Assembly: GCA_024685005.1 (NCBI GenBank)
Contig: JAIKWF010000071.1
Coordinates: 79,090 to 143,089, forward strand
Direction: 5' to 3'
Length of the DNA: 64,000 bases
From: Lachnospiraceae bacterium
GTDB taxonomy: Bacteria > Bacillota > Clostridia > Lachnospirales > Lachnospiraceae
The translations under genes and the position numbers were made by a program. Shown in pieces: positions 37,826 to 46,863 of this stretch. The notes below the pieces were generated by a model that saw only the letters and a list, made by a program, of their open reading frames with translations, was not told where the DNA came from and did not search any database. Numbering within the stretch: position 1 is the first letter of the stretch; the number at the start of each line of letters is the position of its first letter.

Positions 37826-38992
37826 TTACTCGTTAAAATCCAAAAATCCCTGCAGACTCTCAAAGCTCAGCGCGCTGCCGTCCAGATTCTGGGCATAGAC
37901 CGCATACATGGACTTGTCAGACAGCCTGCAAATGGCGATGGCCTTGTGGAATACGGTTCCGTCATAGGTGTACTCCACATTTTTGAAGGTCACTTTTTTC
38001 CCTTTATGATCCAGGGTCTGCACCTTTTCATCTTTGATATCCTTCGCATTATCATTGATCAGGCATTCCGATTCCGCAAGCTCCTCTTCATCCGTATACA
38101 TCCCGTCAGCATACAGGCTTAAGGTCACATCCGCATCGCTTCCCTGGAAATACTTTATGGCAAACATGTCTTCTTCGCATACATCCTGATCATCCTGATA
38201 GTAATACCCTTCCGGAACACTTACGGTAACGGAGCTCTTACCAAGCTTCAGGGACGCGCTGTCCACCACCTCGCCAGTGGGCTGGGAAATATCATCCATG
38301 GCCGCTTCCTGGGTTACCAGATCATCTCTGGTGGTATCCGGCAGATCCGTTGCCTGCGCAGTCTGCAAAAAGCCGTTGATCCGGTCGATCACATCCTCTT
38401 CCTTCAGATCCGATGCATTGATCATCATATTGATACCGATGCGCTTGTCCTTGGTGGCACCGGTATAGATCACCGTATTGGTGCTGCTTTCGTCATTGTA
38501 GGCAAAAGTGAAATAAGCATAACTTTTGCCGCCGCTTGTATACTCCGTGATATCCTTCAGGATCGTAACATCCTGCTGCCTTGCATTGGCTGTCAGGGCA
38601 TCTTTATCCTGCAGGGACTCTTCATAAGAACCGTCCCTTACCACCATTACCAGGTTAAAATCGAGGTCCTTATCATCGATGTAAATGTTCCCCGTTTCAT
38701 CATCAATGCTGATCTTGTAATCAGTGGGAATGGTGAACAAAACGCCGTTTGCGGCGATCTTATCTTCTTTGCTTCCCGGTTCAGTCTTAGCAGCTTCTTC
38801 CTTCGTTTCCGTATCTTCCCCGGGATCTTCCGCTGTGCCTTCCGTTTCCTCCTCTTTTGCGGGTGCGGTCTCTTCCACCACCACCGGATCACCGGCATCC
38901 TTTCCAGGACCCTCTCCCTGTCCCGTCTCTGCGGTGCAGGCAGTCAGTCCAAGGCATAACGACAGCGTTACGATAGCGATATTTTTTTTCAT
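37826..38992 (-). CDS. Lipoprotein with two related alpha/beta domains
   Basis: MKKNIAIVTLSLCLGLTAC lipobox; SD GAGGAG upstream of 38992; tracked start 39064 lies upstream of the -10 box. Confidence 0.75.
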   Translation of the reverse strand: MKKNIAIVTLSLCLGLTACTAETGQGEGPGKDAGDPVVVEETAPAKEEETEGTAEDPGEDTETKEEAAKTEPGSKEDKIAANGVLFTIPTDYKISIDDETGNIYIDDKDLDFNLVMVVRDGSYEESLQDKDALTANARQQDVTILKDITEYTSGGKSYAYFTFAYNDESSTNTVIYTGATKDKRIGINMMINASDLKEEDVIDRINGFLQTAQATDLPDTTRDDLVTQEAAMDDISQPTGEVVDSASLKLGKSSVTVSVPEGYYYQDDQDVCEEDMFAIKYFQGSDADVTLSLYADGMYTDEEELAESECLINDNAKDIKDEKVQTLDHKGKKVTFKNVEYTYDGTVFHKAIAICRLSDKSMYAVYAQNLDGSALSFESLQGFLDFNE

Positions 38993-39054
38993 AATTTTAC
39001 TCCTCTTCCGGCCGTTTTGCCGTTTCCTCCTAAAGGCCGCAAAATGCCACACAT

Positions 39055-39121
39055 ATAGTATCATATCCTATTTGATTTGTGGTCCAAATCGGACGAACGG
39101 TTCATTTCAGACGACGAATTG
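39055..39121 (-). promoter_or_regulatory. LytTR-like operator plus -10 box upstream of the cargo/lipoprotein operon 38992..32897
   Basis: GGACGAA at 39091 and CGACGAA at 39112 (21 bp period); TACTAT -10 at 39060..39055. Confidence 0.75.
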
Positions 39122-39196
39122 CACATTTTCCCTATTTTTCTCTCATGATTCCCGATAAATATGCGGTCGTAAATATGCAGGCATAAAAACAGCAAA

Positions 39197-39221
39197 ACCC
39201 GGAAGCCCAAAGCTCCCGGGT
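39197..39221 (-). terminator. Terminator after the sugar acetyltransferase gene
   Basis: acccgg...ccgggt followed by T-rich sequence on the minus strand. Confidence 0.6.
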
Positions 39222-39241
39222 GCATTATGAAGCCATATTCT

Positions 39242-39847
39242 CTACAGCTCGATCTTTCTGTCTTTAAAATAATATTTCTCATCATGCTCGCCGATGGGAC
39301 GCATGACCCGGCAGGGATTCCCCACTGCCACCACATCAGCGGGAATATCTTTTGTAACCACGCTTCCGGCGCCGATCACCGAATGATCACCGATGGTCAC
39401 CCCGGGCATAATGATCACACCTGCGCCGATCCAGCAGCACTTCCCGATGTGAACCGGCATATTGTACTGATAGGCTTCCATCCGAAGGGAGGGCAAAATG
39501 GGATGTCCCGCGGTAGCAATGGTCACATTGGGTCCGATCATAGTGTAATCGCCGACGTAGATGTGGGTATCATCCACACAGGTCAGATTATAGTTAGCAT
39601 ACACCAACTTACCGAAGTGGCAGTTATGCCCACCCCAGTTCGCATAAAACGGTGCCTCAATATACACATCCTCGCCGCAGTCTCCCAGCATTTTTTTCAG
39701 AAGAGCAATTCGCTCCTTCTGCTGGGAAGGCTTCGTCTGATTATATTCGCACAGCAGATCCTGATAGACCATCTGCTCCTTCATGATCTCTTCATCTCCG
39801 GGAAGATACAGTTCCCCGGTATGAAGCTTTTCTTTCATTTCGGACAT
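39242..39847 (-). CDS. Sugar O-acetyltransferase (maltose/galactoside acetyltransferase family)
   Basis: Left-handed beta-helix repeats; PVHIGKCCWIGAGVIIMPGVTIGDHSVIGAGSVVTKDIPADVVAVGNPCRVMR. Confidence 0.95.
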   Translation of the reverse strand: MSEMKEKLHTGELYLPGDEEIMKEQMVYQDLLCEYNQTKPSQQKERIALLKKMLGDCGEDVYIEAPFYANWGGHNCHFGKLVYANYNLTCVDDTHIYVGDYTMIGPNVTIATAGHPILPSLRMEAYQYNMPVHIGKCCWIGAGVIIMPGVTIGDHSVIGAGSVVTKDIPADVVAVGNPCRVMRPIGEHDEKYYFKDRKIEL

Positions 39848-39861
39848 AACTCTCCTTTCGC

Positions 39862-39896
39862 AAAGACGCGGCGCCGGATCACCGGGTCGCGTCTTT
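39862..39896 (-). terminator. Intergenic hairpin, probable terminator of 39933..40271
   Basis: aaagacgcg...cgcgtcttt. Confidence 0.65.
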
Positions 39897-39932
39897 GTCA
39901 TCATTCTTTACAGAAAATTCCTTCTCAGCTGT

Positions 39933-40271
39933 TCAGGCCTCTGCCTTCCAGAGTCCGTGGAGGTTGCAATACTCATAAGCAGCTACCACATCCTGATTCA
40001 CCTTAAAGGTGGCTTCCGGCTTCATTCCCGGCTTCAGATAGCTGATCTGAAAGCCTGCTGCAGTCTCCAGCAGGATCCATCCGATAAAATGTGCCTCCAG
40101 GGAAGGATGCTCTACTTCTCCCACTGCAACCGTAACCGTATCTCCATCTTGGCTGATCACGGGTACATGCTTTTCATGTGCCCCGTCCGTTGTGCCGGGG
40201 ATCAGCTCCGTCCCCACGGAAAGCTCCTTATCGGAGATCACTACCTGATCATCAATCTTGTAAAAACGCAT
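39933..40271 (-). CDS. Conserved hypothetical protein
   Basis: 112 aa ORF with coherent coding sequence. Confidence 0.6.
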   Translation of the reverse strand: MRFYKIDDQVVISDKELSVGTELIPGTTDGAHEKHVPVISQDGDTVTVAVGEVEHPSLEAHFIGWILLETAAGFQISYLKPGMKPEATFKVNQDVVAAYEYCNLHGLWKAEA

Positions 40272-40415
40272 TCCAATACCTCCTCGTATTCTGTAGTTTT
40301 CTCACCGGAATCTCAAAAATGATCCCGCTTACTCCATGGTACCACGCGTTCTTTCTGCGGGCAAGTACTTACGGACGGCCGATTTAACATACTCTATTGC
40401 ATACCTATACTCCCT

Positions 40416-42653
40416 TTACTCATTCAGTGCAATTTTTAAACGATTTTCCATATTTGCAACTGCCTTTTCAAGATCGATCTTCCCGGCAAAATAGCCTGAA
40501 GCTTCATCCAGGATCGGATCCATGTATCGATTATCCATCGGCTCAATATATTCTGCCTCATCAATCATTTTCTGCAGCGACATATAATCTTCATCTGATA
40601 CGCCTTTGAACTCATAGGATATTTCACCCACACCATAGTCAAAACTGTGAGGCAAAACCTCATTTCCCATGCTATCTTCGTAAGCCTGTTTCATCGTCAT
40701 TTCTTTGCGCCTGTCTTCCAGCGCACTTTTCAATACAGGAAAATCAGTTATTCCCAACTTGTTATCATAATAATTAGAAGCCGAAAAAATATAATCTAAA
40801 AACTCATACATCCCTTCCTTGTTGGCAGAATCAGCGCATATCCCCATTTCTGTAAGATTCGGAATAATCACTGCCCGATTCTGATTACCTATTGTATGAA
40901 TCCTGGATTGAAACAAAAACTCATAGAAAAAGTAAGCATATGGAAACTCGATCTTTTCCATCAGCACGTCTGCACGACCGTCTCTGATCAGCAATTCTGC
41001 ATAGTCTTCATCCCCAATCAGACTGCTTTCTGCCTGCATTTTCATCAACATAAGCTCTTTTTTAAACTCATCATCAAGATGAACCTCCGTATTTTTTGTA
41101 TCTATATATCTGGATTTGGAATATCTTAACATATTGCTCAACATTCTGACCGGATCACCATCTGCATACAGTAACCTTTCACTATTTGGCGTGCAGTAGT
41201 CAGACAGGTTTTCAATCTCAAAATCACTTCTGCAAAATTGACCCCCCAATTGAAAACCTGTATAAACAGAGTAAATCTTACCATCATCAGCTTCCATACC
41301 ATTCATGACGCTATCTACAAAACTATCTTTTGAAACGGCGCCACTCTGTTCAAAATATTGATTCAGATCAGCCAGCATTCCATTTTGAATACATTTCTCT
41401 TTTGGCATTTTGAAAAGCAATATACCATCCACTTTATTCCCCTCAATCAGATCAACATACAAACTGTTCCGCGCATCATTCTCCTGATCTTTCTGTTCTT
41501 CATAATCTTCTATTTCGATAAAATAATCCTTCGATGAATTGTTAAAGCCATAGATCAGCTCTCTTATTTCTGCAGAAATACCCAGACCTGCAATAGTCAT
41601 AACCGTCTTATTGCTTTTCAGCAAAGTTCCATTATTACTTTTCTCCAGGTGCCAGAACGTCGTTGTTCCTTTTTTCCCCCAGTCCTCGACGATAAACCCT
41701 CCTTCCCGGTCAGGAAAAAAAATAGCATTATCCGAAAAACCGAACTCACGAGCATCTAGAACACAATACGGAGTTCCATTTTTTACACCGATCAGATTAT
41801 TCTCTTCCCATTGTATATTTCCGTTTGTCCCCAAATTCGTATAGTAGTAATCATACTTATCATTTCCATCAATAATACACTCATCTCTGCAGGCCAGCCA
41901 TTGACATTTCATTTGTCTCTCTTCTTCCAGTTTTTTCCTCTTGGCATTATATTTATAAAACCGATAATCTCCATTATTCGCTACGGCAATTGCGCACCCA
42001 CTATCCCTGTTATTACATAAACGGCGTTCGCCGTCGGTTTCTTCACAATACACAACCTGCAGGTCAAAATTCAATAAACAAAGAACCGATTTGTCGCTAT
42101 CTCCTTCGGCCAGGATATAAATCATTTCGTCATCACAAACAACTCTCAGAAAATCTCCTTCATCATCAAAGCTTGCATCTGTGAATCCTTCAATTTCATC
42201 AAGCCCTTTACTTCCCAGCATGGCATTTTCTTTATCGTATATATATATCTCTCTGTTTACCTTATCAACAATAACGGTATAATAATCATTGCTGGCTATT
42301 TCCAAGTTCAACGCATTCATAACGTTTACTTCAGGAAATTCGGCATCTAATAACTGACCTTTTTCCGTATCCAGTTCTTTTATACGATATGCCCATTTCC
42401 AATCATCCACATCACTTCCCGTCATCTCGTTACTGATCTCAAGTAATAAAAAATGATCCGGATCATAGAGTTTTGTTGTATAAGTAACACCTCGATCTAA
42501 TTCCGTTGGCTGCTCAAAAGTTATGATCTCCTTCTTTTCGTAACAATTATACTCATCTGCAAATCTAGGATCTGTCTTTCCACAGCCGTATAACATCATC
42601 AGACAGAAAATGCAAAACAATAATCCCATTTTTCTCATAATCACGATTCTCAC
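40416..42653 (-). CDS. Lipoprotein with N-terminal beta-rich domain and C-terminal ABC solute-binding-protein-like domain
   Basis: Lipobox MMLYGC; C-terminal half resembles extracellular solute-binding proteins (AEIRELIYGFNNSSKDYFIEI...DGILLFKMP...LADLNQYFEQSGAVSKDSFVDSVMNGMEADDGKIYSV). Confidence 0.7.
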   Translation of the reverse strand: MRIVIMRKMGLLFCIFCLMMLYGCGKTDPRFADEYNCYEKKEIITFEQPTELDRGVTYTTKLYDPDHFLLLEISNEMTGSDVDDWKWAYRIKELDTEKGQLLDAEFPEVNVMNALNLEIASNDYYTVIVDKVNREIYIYDKENAMLGSKGLDEIEGFTDASFDDEGDFLRVVCDDEMIYILAEGDSDKSVLCLLNFDLQVVYCEETDGERRLCNNRDSGCAIAVANNGDYRFYKYNAKRKKLEEERQMKCQWLACRDECIIDGNDKYDYYYTNLGTNGNIQWEENNLIGVKNGTPYCVLDAREFGFSDNAIFFPDREGGFIVEDWGKKGTTTFWHLEKSNNGTLLKSNKTVMTIAGLGISAEIRELIYGFNNSSKDYFIEIEDYEEQKDQENDARNSLYVDLIEGNKVDGILLFKMPKEKCIQNGMLADLNQYFEQSGAVSKDSFVDSVMNGMEADDGKIYSVYTGFQLGGQFCRSDFEIENLSDYCTPNSERLLYADGDPVRMLSNMLRYSKSRYIDTKNTEVHLDDEFKKELMLMKMQAESSLIGDEDYAELLIRDGRADVLMEKIEFPYAYFFYEFLFQSRIHTIGNQNRAVIIPNLTEMGICADSANKEGMYEFLDYIFSASNYYDNKLGITDFPVLKSALEDRRKEMTMKQAYEDSMGNEVLPHSFDYGVGEISYEFKGVSDEDYMSLQKMIDEAEYIEPMDNRYMDPILDEASGYFAGKIDLEKAVANMENRLKIALNE

Positions 42654-42664
42654 TTCCTACAAAT

Positions 42665-42704
42665 AAAAAAGCCGCAACTAGATTATAACATTGCAGCCTT
42701 TTTA
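42665..42704 (-). terminator. Probable terminator after 42726..43097
   Basis: gccgcaa...ttgcagc with flanking A/T tracts. Confidence 0.5.
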
Positions 42705-42725
42705 TCACACCATTCAATTACTTTT

Positions 42726-43097
42726 TTAAAATGATTTCGAGCCAGAATAATCTTTGCCCTTAGACCTTATCGGACTTTTAAACGAAGCTAAAAGAGTATA
42801 ATTGGTATTCATAACACAATAATATCCTTTTGCAGAAGCACCCTTTTTAGTTGCCTTGGCCGATACACTTTGGGCTTTGGCAGATGACACTTTAGAATCA
42901 ACCAGATTGCTTTTTTTATCATATGCAAATATACTTGCCTGCACAATACCGCCGATATCACATTCTGTTTTTGCTTTTGGTTTACTTAATGACCAAGTAA
43001 GCTTTCCTTTTACCTTAGTTGCTTGAACCGGTGTAGATGCCATTACAATCATTGCTACGGTTATTACTAATACTGTGATTCTTGAATTTTTTTTCAC
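42726..43097 (-). CDS. Small secreted protein of unknown function
   Basis: Likely GTG start (KKNSRITVLVITVAMIVMASTPVQA signal peptide) 8 nt after GGAGG; tracked start is 43112. Confidence 0.65.
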   Translation of the reverse strand: MKKNSRITVLVITVAMIVMASTPVQATKVKGKLTWSLSKPKAKTECDIGGIVQASIFAYDKKSNLVDSKVSSAKAQSVSAKATKKGASAKGYYCVMNTNYTLLASFKSPIRSKGKDYSGSKSF

Positions 43098-43145
43098 ATT
43101 CATGCCCTCCATTTTTTATTTGATATTTCAAAACACCCAACACTG

Positions 43146-43176
43146 ATTATACCCCCCCCCTAAAGAAAAATGTCAA
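43146..43176 (-). promoter_or_regulatory. SigA-type promoter with G9 homopolymer in the spacer
   Basis: Minus strand TTGACA (43176-43171), TTTTTCTTTA-GGGGGGGGG (19 nt), TATAAT (43151-43146). Confidence 0.8.
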
Positions 43177-43199
43177 CCTGTAATTGATGCAAAACATTT

Positions 43200-44018
43200 T
43201 CACAGTGTCAGCACATCAAAAAAGCTCTCTTCCCGTTCTTCTTTTTTCCGCGTCAGGATCATTGCCCGAAGTGTCACATCCTCCCCTGCCAGCCCGAGGA
43301 GCCTGTCCCGGTCTACATGAGAAAAAAGCTGTCTTCGGGAAAAAAGCTTCCGGTACATTTCTCCCGCCTCTCCTTCTTCCTTTATCAGTGAAAAATACAG
43401 CGCCGGATCGCTTTCGTTGATATAAGATTGAAACAGGTCCAAAGCAACTGCCGTCACACTCCCCGGCTCCTTTTCGACATCTTCATCCGCCCGGTCAGAA
43501 AACAGTCTGCAGGCCGCAAGGCGGATTTTTTCTTTTTTCATTTTACGGATATAAGCCTTCTTCTCCTCTCCCTCATCCGAATAATCTTCTTCGCCGCCGG
43601 CAAGAAAAGGCGTAAATCCCGTATCATCCGGTTGCTTTAAAAGTCGCATAAGGCTCTCGTCAAACCAGGGATAAAATGCCTCACCCTCCCCGGCCATCTT
43701 CAGCGCTTTTTCCATATCCCGCGGACAGTTTTTGATCCATAATGCAAGAAGCATTGGATCTTCGTTTATACTCCGGCCCAGCTCAAGCGCCTGTGCATCT
43801 GCATATAGGAAAATCTCTTCCAGCCCATCGCTTCCCGCAAAGGCTTTTTCCGATACCCTGCACCCTGACGGGATCCAGGTTTTCGTCAATGCCGGGCAGA
43901 ACCCGAAGGCCCAGTCCTCCACCAGCGTGCAATCCGGCGGCACAATCGCCGTCTCCATCTCTTTGTCCAGATAATGCTCTTTTTTCCCGATCACTTTCAT
44001 ACGCTCTATCGCCTGCAA
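43200..44018 (-). CDS. Hypothetical protein with short leucine-rich (BspA-like) segment
   Basis: IVPPDCTLVEDWAFGFCPALTKTWIPSGCRVSEKAFAGSDGLEEIFLY. Confidence 0.6.
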   Translation of the reverse strand: MQAIERMKVIGKKEHYLDKEMETAIVPPDCTLVEDWAFGFCPALTKTWIPSGCRVSEKAFAGSDGLEEIFLYADAQALELGRSINEDPMLLALWIKNCPRDMEKALKMAGEGEAFYPWFDESLMRLLKQPDDTGFTPFLAGGEEDYSDEGEEKKAYIRKMKKEKIRLAACRLFSDRADEDVEKEPGSVTAVALDLFQSYINESDPALYFSLIKEEGEAGEMYRKLFSRRQLFSHVDRDRLLGLAGEDVTLRAMILTRKKEEREESFFDVLTL

Positions 44019-44248
44019 CGGGGCGTCTCCTTCTTCCAGTCATTTGTACTACGCCATGGCATTTTTTGTCAATCCCCGCCGGCGGCGATTCCTGCCCAAT
44101 CTCGCTGTCCGGGATCCAGCCGCAGCGATCCATATGTTGACACTTCTCCCAAAACACGGTAGTCTTGTACATGACGCAGCTCTTTTAAGCCTGTCAGGCA
44201 GGCATTTTTGAAGCCCACGCATCAACTAACAGAAAAGGAAGCAACCAC

Positions 44249-44770
44249 ATGAACTATTTAGACCGGATCCTGGAACATTACGCAGGCTCTTTTGATATTG
44301 AAAAGGACTTTTCCATCGGCGGCAAAACCGCTGCTGCCTACGGCCATTTTGCCACGGTCAGCGAAAAATATGTCCTCACCCCCAAAGCCAATCTGTGGAA
44401 GATCGAGGGCTTTGAGCATATCCTGTTCTTTGAGGCAGACGCCGTAGACCGGGATACGCTGATACAGACCAGGGAACTCATGCAAAACCACATGGCACCG
44501 AAGCTTGTCTGCAAAGGAGAAAAATATCCGCCGAAGGATCACATGTATTCCTACGTAACAGTAGTTTATCTGGTGCAAAATCCGCCGGCGGAAGAGCTGC
44601 AAAAGGAAATCCGCTCCTTCCGCTATGAACAGGATTATCTGTTCACCTTCCGGGGACACGTGGAAGGCCATCTGGTGGTCATGGACCTTTCCACCGGCAA
44701 GGCCTATACCAACAAGGCGGCCAAACATCTGAAAGCGCTCTATGAAAAAACATATGCAGATTCAAACTAA
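44249..44770 (+). CDS. Conserved hypothetical protein
   Basis: 173 aa, SD aggaag upstream, followed by a strong terminator. Confidence 0.75.
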   Translation: MNYLDRILEHYAGSFDIEKDFSIGGKTAAAYGHFATVSEKYVLTPKANLWKIEGFEHILFFEADAVDRDTLIQTRELMQNHMAPKLVCKGEKYPPKDHMYSYVTVVYLVQNPPAEELQKEIRSFRYEQDYLFTFRGHVEGHLVVMDLSTGKAYTNKAAKHLKALYEKTYADSN

Positions 44771-44774
44771 AAAA

Positions 44775-44800
44775 CGGGGGCATCCGAAAGGATGCCCCCG
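44775..44800. terminator. Bidirectional terminator
   Basis: cgggggcatcc gaaa ggatgcccccg. Confidence 0.9.
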
Positions 44801-44834
44801 CATTCATTTCTAATACTATTTCAGCGCGTATCTC

Positions 44835-46613
44835 TTATGCGCTCTTTTCCTGACTCTTTCCCTGCTTCGCAAGATTCGTGAAAGAATAAATAGCCAGAAC
44901 CACTGCAAGAACTACCAGGATAGCTGCCAGAATACCCTGTACAGCTGCCCAGCCTGCATCAGCACCTGCAAGCGCTCCGCCGGAAAGTGCCTTTACCTTA
45001 GCCATAATTGTCTGGATCAGAGACGTAATGGTTACGATCAGCATGAATACCATGGGAACATAGAACATCTTGTTGTTGCGTCCCACTTTACCCAGCCAGG
45101 TGCAGACTGCCAAAAGTCCTACTGCAGCAAGAAGCTGGTTAGCCGCACCAAACAAAGGCCAGATCTTTGCATAACCTGTCATACCCAGACCTACGCCGAG
45201 AACAACGGTTACAACAGTTGCAAAGTAAGGATTGCACAGGATCTTCTTTCCGCCGGTAACATCTTTTACGGTCTCATCCGGTGCCAGCCAGAATTCCTGG
45301 AACATATATCTTGCCAGTCTGGTTGCGGTATCAAGACTTGTTAAGCAGAATACGGATACTGCCAATACAAACATGGAATAAGTAATATTTACAAGCGGGC
45401 TGTCAGCTCCTGCAAAAGCACCGATCATCTGGGATACACCGCCGGCAAATACTGCCGTAGGGCTGGTAAGACCGGATGCTGCAAGTGCTTCCGCATCACC
45501 GGATACGGTGTTCCATACAAAACCAACCGCACACAGAGAGATCACTGCTACCACGCACTCGATGAGCATGGAACCGTAAGCTACGGGCTTTGCATTTGCT
45601 TCATTATCGATCTGCTTGGAGGTGGTTCCGGAGGATACCAGTGAATGGAATCCGGAGATCGCACCACAGGCAATGGTTACGAAAAGTGCCGGGAACAGGT
45701 TACCTGTTGCAAACAATCCGTTAGTCTCGGTGATCTTGAATCCGGAAAAAGCGGGAATTGCAAGATTGCCCTGACCTGCCAGAGTAGCACCGATGATGGC
45801 GATCAGAGCCACAGCGATCATAAAGTAAAGCAGGAAAGAACTCAAGTAATCTCTGGGCTGCAAAAGGATCCAAACCGGTGTTACCGATGCGATCAGGATA
45901 TATACAGCCAGAATCCACATCCATGCATTATAAGGAATGGAAACAGGATGCCAGTTCATTCCAAGTGCTACGATACCAACGATACCTGCTACACCGATCA
46001 CGGATGCGATACCGATGGGCACGTTTTTACGATATACCATAAAGCCGAACACGATGGCCAGCAGAATAAACAACAGTGAGATCATGGCTGTCTGCTCATG
46101 TGCAGCCAGAGCAGCGTCTGCAAGAGCTTCACCGGTACTGGAAGTACTTCCGAAAGTACTTGCCACGATGGAAGCAAAAGCTGCCACAACCAAAAGAAGC
46201 GTCAGATAACCGAATACGATAAAGATTTTCTTCGCAAAAGATCCCATGGCATCTTCGATAACTTCTCCGATGGACTGACCCTGATGACGGATGGATGCAA
46301 AAAGAGCACCATAGTCATGCACGCCTCCGAAGAAAATACCACCGATCAGAACCCAGAGCAGAACCGGCACCCAACCGAAGATCGCTGCCTGGATCGGTCC
46401 ATTGATGGGACCTGCACCGGCGATGGAAGAAAAGTGGTGTCCCATAAGCACAGGGGTCTTGGCAGGTACATAGTCAATGCCGTCCTCCATCTCATGGGCA
46501 GGTGTGGTTTTGGAAGGATCCACGCCCCACTGCTTTGCAAGCCAGCGGCCATAAAAAACGTAACCGCAGAACAATACTACGATACTGATGATGAGTAACA
46601 ATGCTGCATTCAT
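44835..46613 (-). CDS. cstA: CstA-family carbon starvation protein / peptide or pyruvate transporter
   Basis: ALLLIISIVVLFCGYVFYGRWLAKQWGVDPSKTTPAHEMEDGIDYVPAKTPVLMGHHFSSIAGAGPINGPIQA signature; start set at MNAALLLI. Confidence 0.95.
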   Translation of the reverse strand: MNAALLLIISIVVLFCGYVFYGRWLAKQWGVDPSKTTPAHEMEDGIDYVPAKTPVLMGHHFSSIAGAGPINGPIQAAIFGWVPVLLWVLIGGIFFGGVHDYGALFASIRHQGQSIGEVIEDAMGSFAKKIFIVFGYLTLLLVVAAFASIVASTFGSTSSTGEALADAALAAHEQTAMISLLFILLAIVFGFMVYRKNVPIGIASVIGVAGIVGIVALGMNWHPVSIPYNAWMWILAVYILIASVTPVWILLQPRDYLSSFLLYFMIAVALIAIIGATLAGQGNLAIPAFSGFKITETNGLFATGNLFPALFVTIACGAISGFHSLVSSGTTSKQIDNEANAKPVAYGSMLIECVVAVISLCAVGFVWNTVSGDAEALAASGLTSPTAVFAGGVSQMIGAFAGADSPLVNITYSMFVLAVSVFCLTSLDTATRLARYMFQEFWLAPDETVKDVTGGKKILCNPYFATVVTVVLGVGLGMTGYAKIWPLFGAANQLLAAVGLLAVCTWLGKVGRNNKMFYVPMVFMLIVTITSLIQTIMAKVKALSGGALAGADAGWAAVQGILAAILVVLAVVLAIYSFTNLAKQGKSQEKSA

Positions 46614-46863
46614 TTTTTTCACGCTCCCTTTTTGTAAAATGTTATGCTGTCGCATATTTATACATCGGGTCGGCAAAGAGAAACGTCGCCCAACTCCTTT
46701 TACGGTAGCACAGGCAGTCTCTTTTTTCAATACCTTTTCCCCTTTTTTATTGCATGTTTATACGAATCCTTTTTCTTCCTCTCGAATCGTTGACACATCA
46801 ACTTCCCCATGCTATGATACGAAATGTTGATTTTGCAACTTCCCAAAAAAGAGAGGAGTATCT

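Noticed and set aside
38993-39064. Tracked N-terminal extension of the 37826 lipoprotein (MILYVWHF...)
   Set aside because: Would start upstream of the -10 box; MKKNIAIV at 38992 has an SD and a proper lipoprotein signal.
20176-39118. Repeated CGACGAA blocks considered as a CRISPR-like or mobile repeat
   Set aside because: Only two half-sites per locus, fixed 21-bp period, always upstream of a gene at constant -10 spacing; this is operator architecture, not an array.
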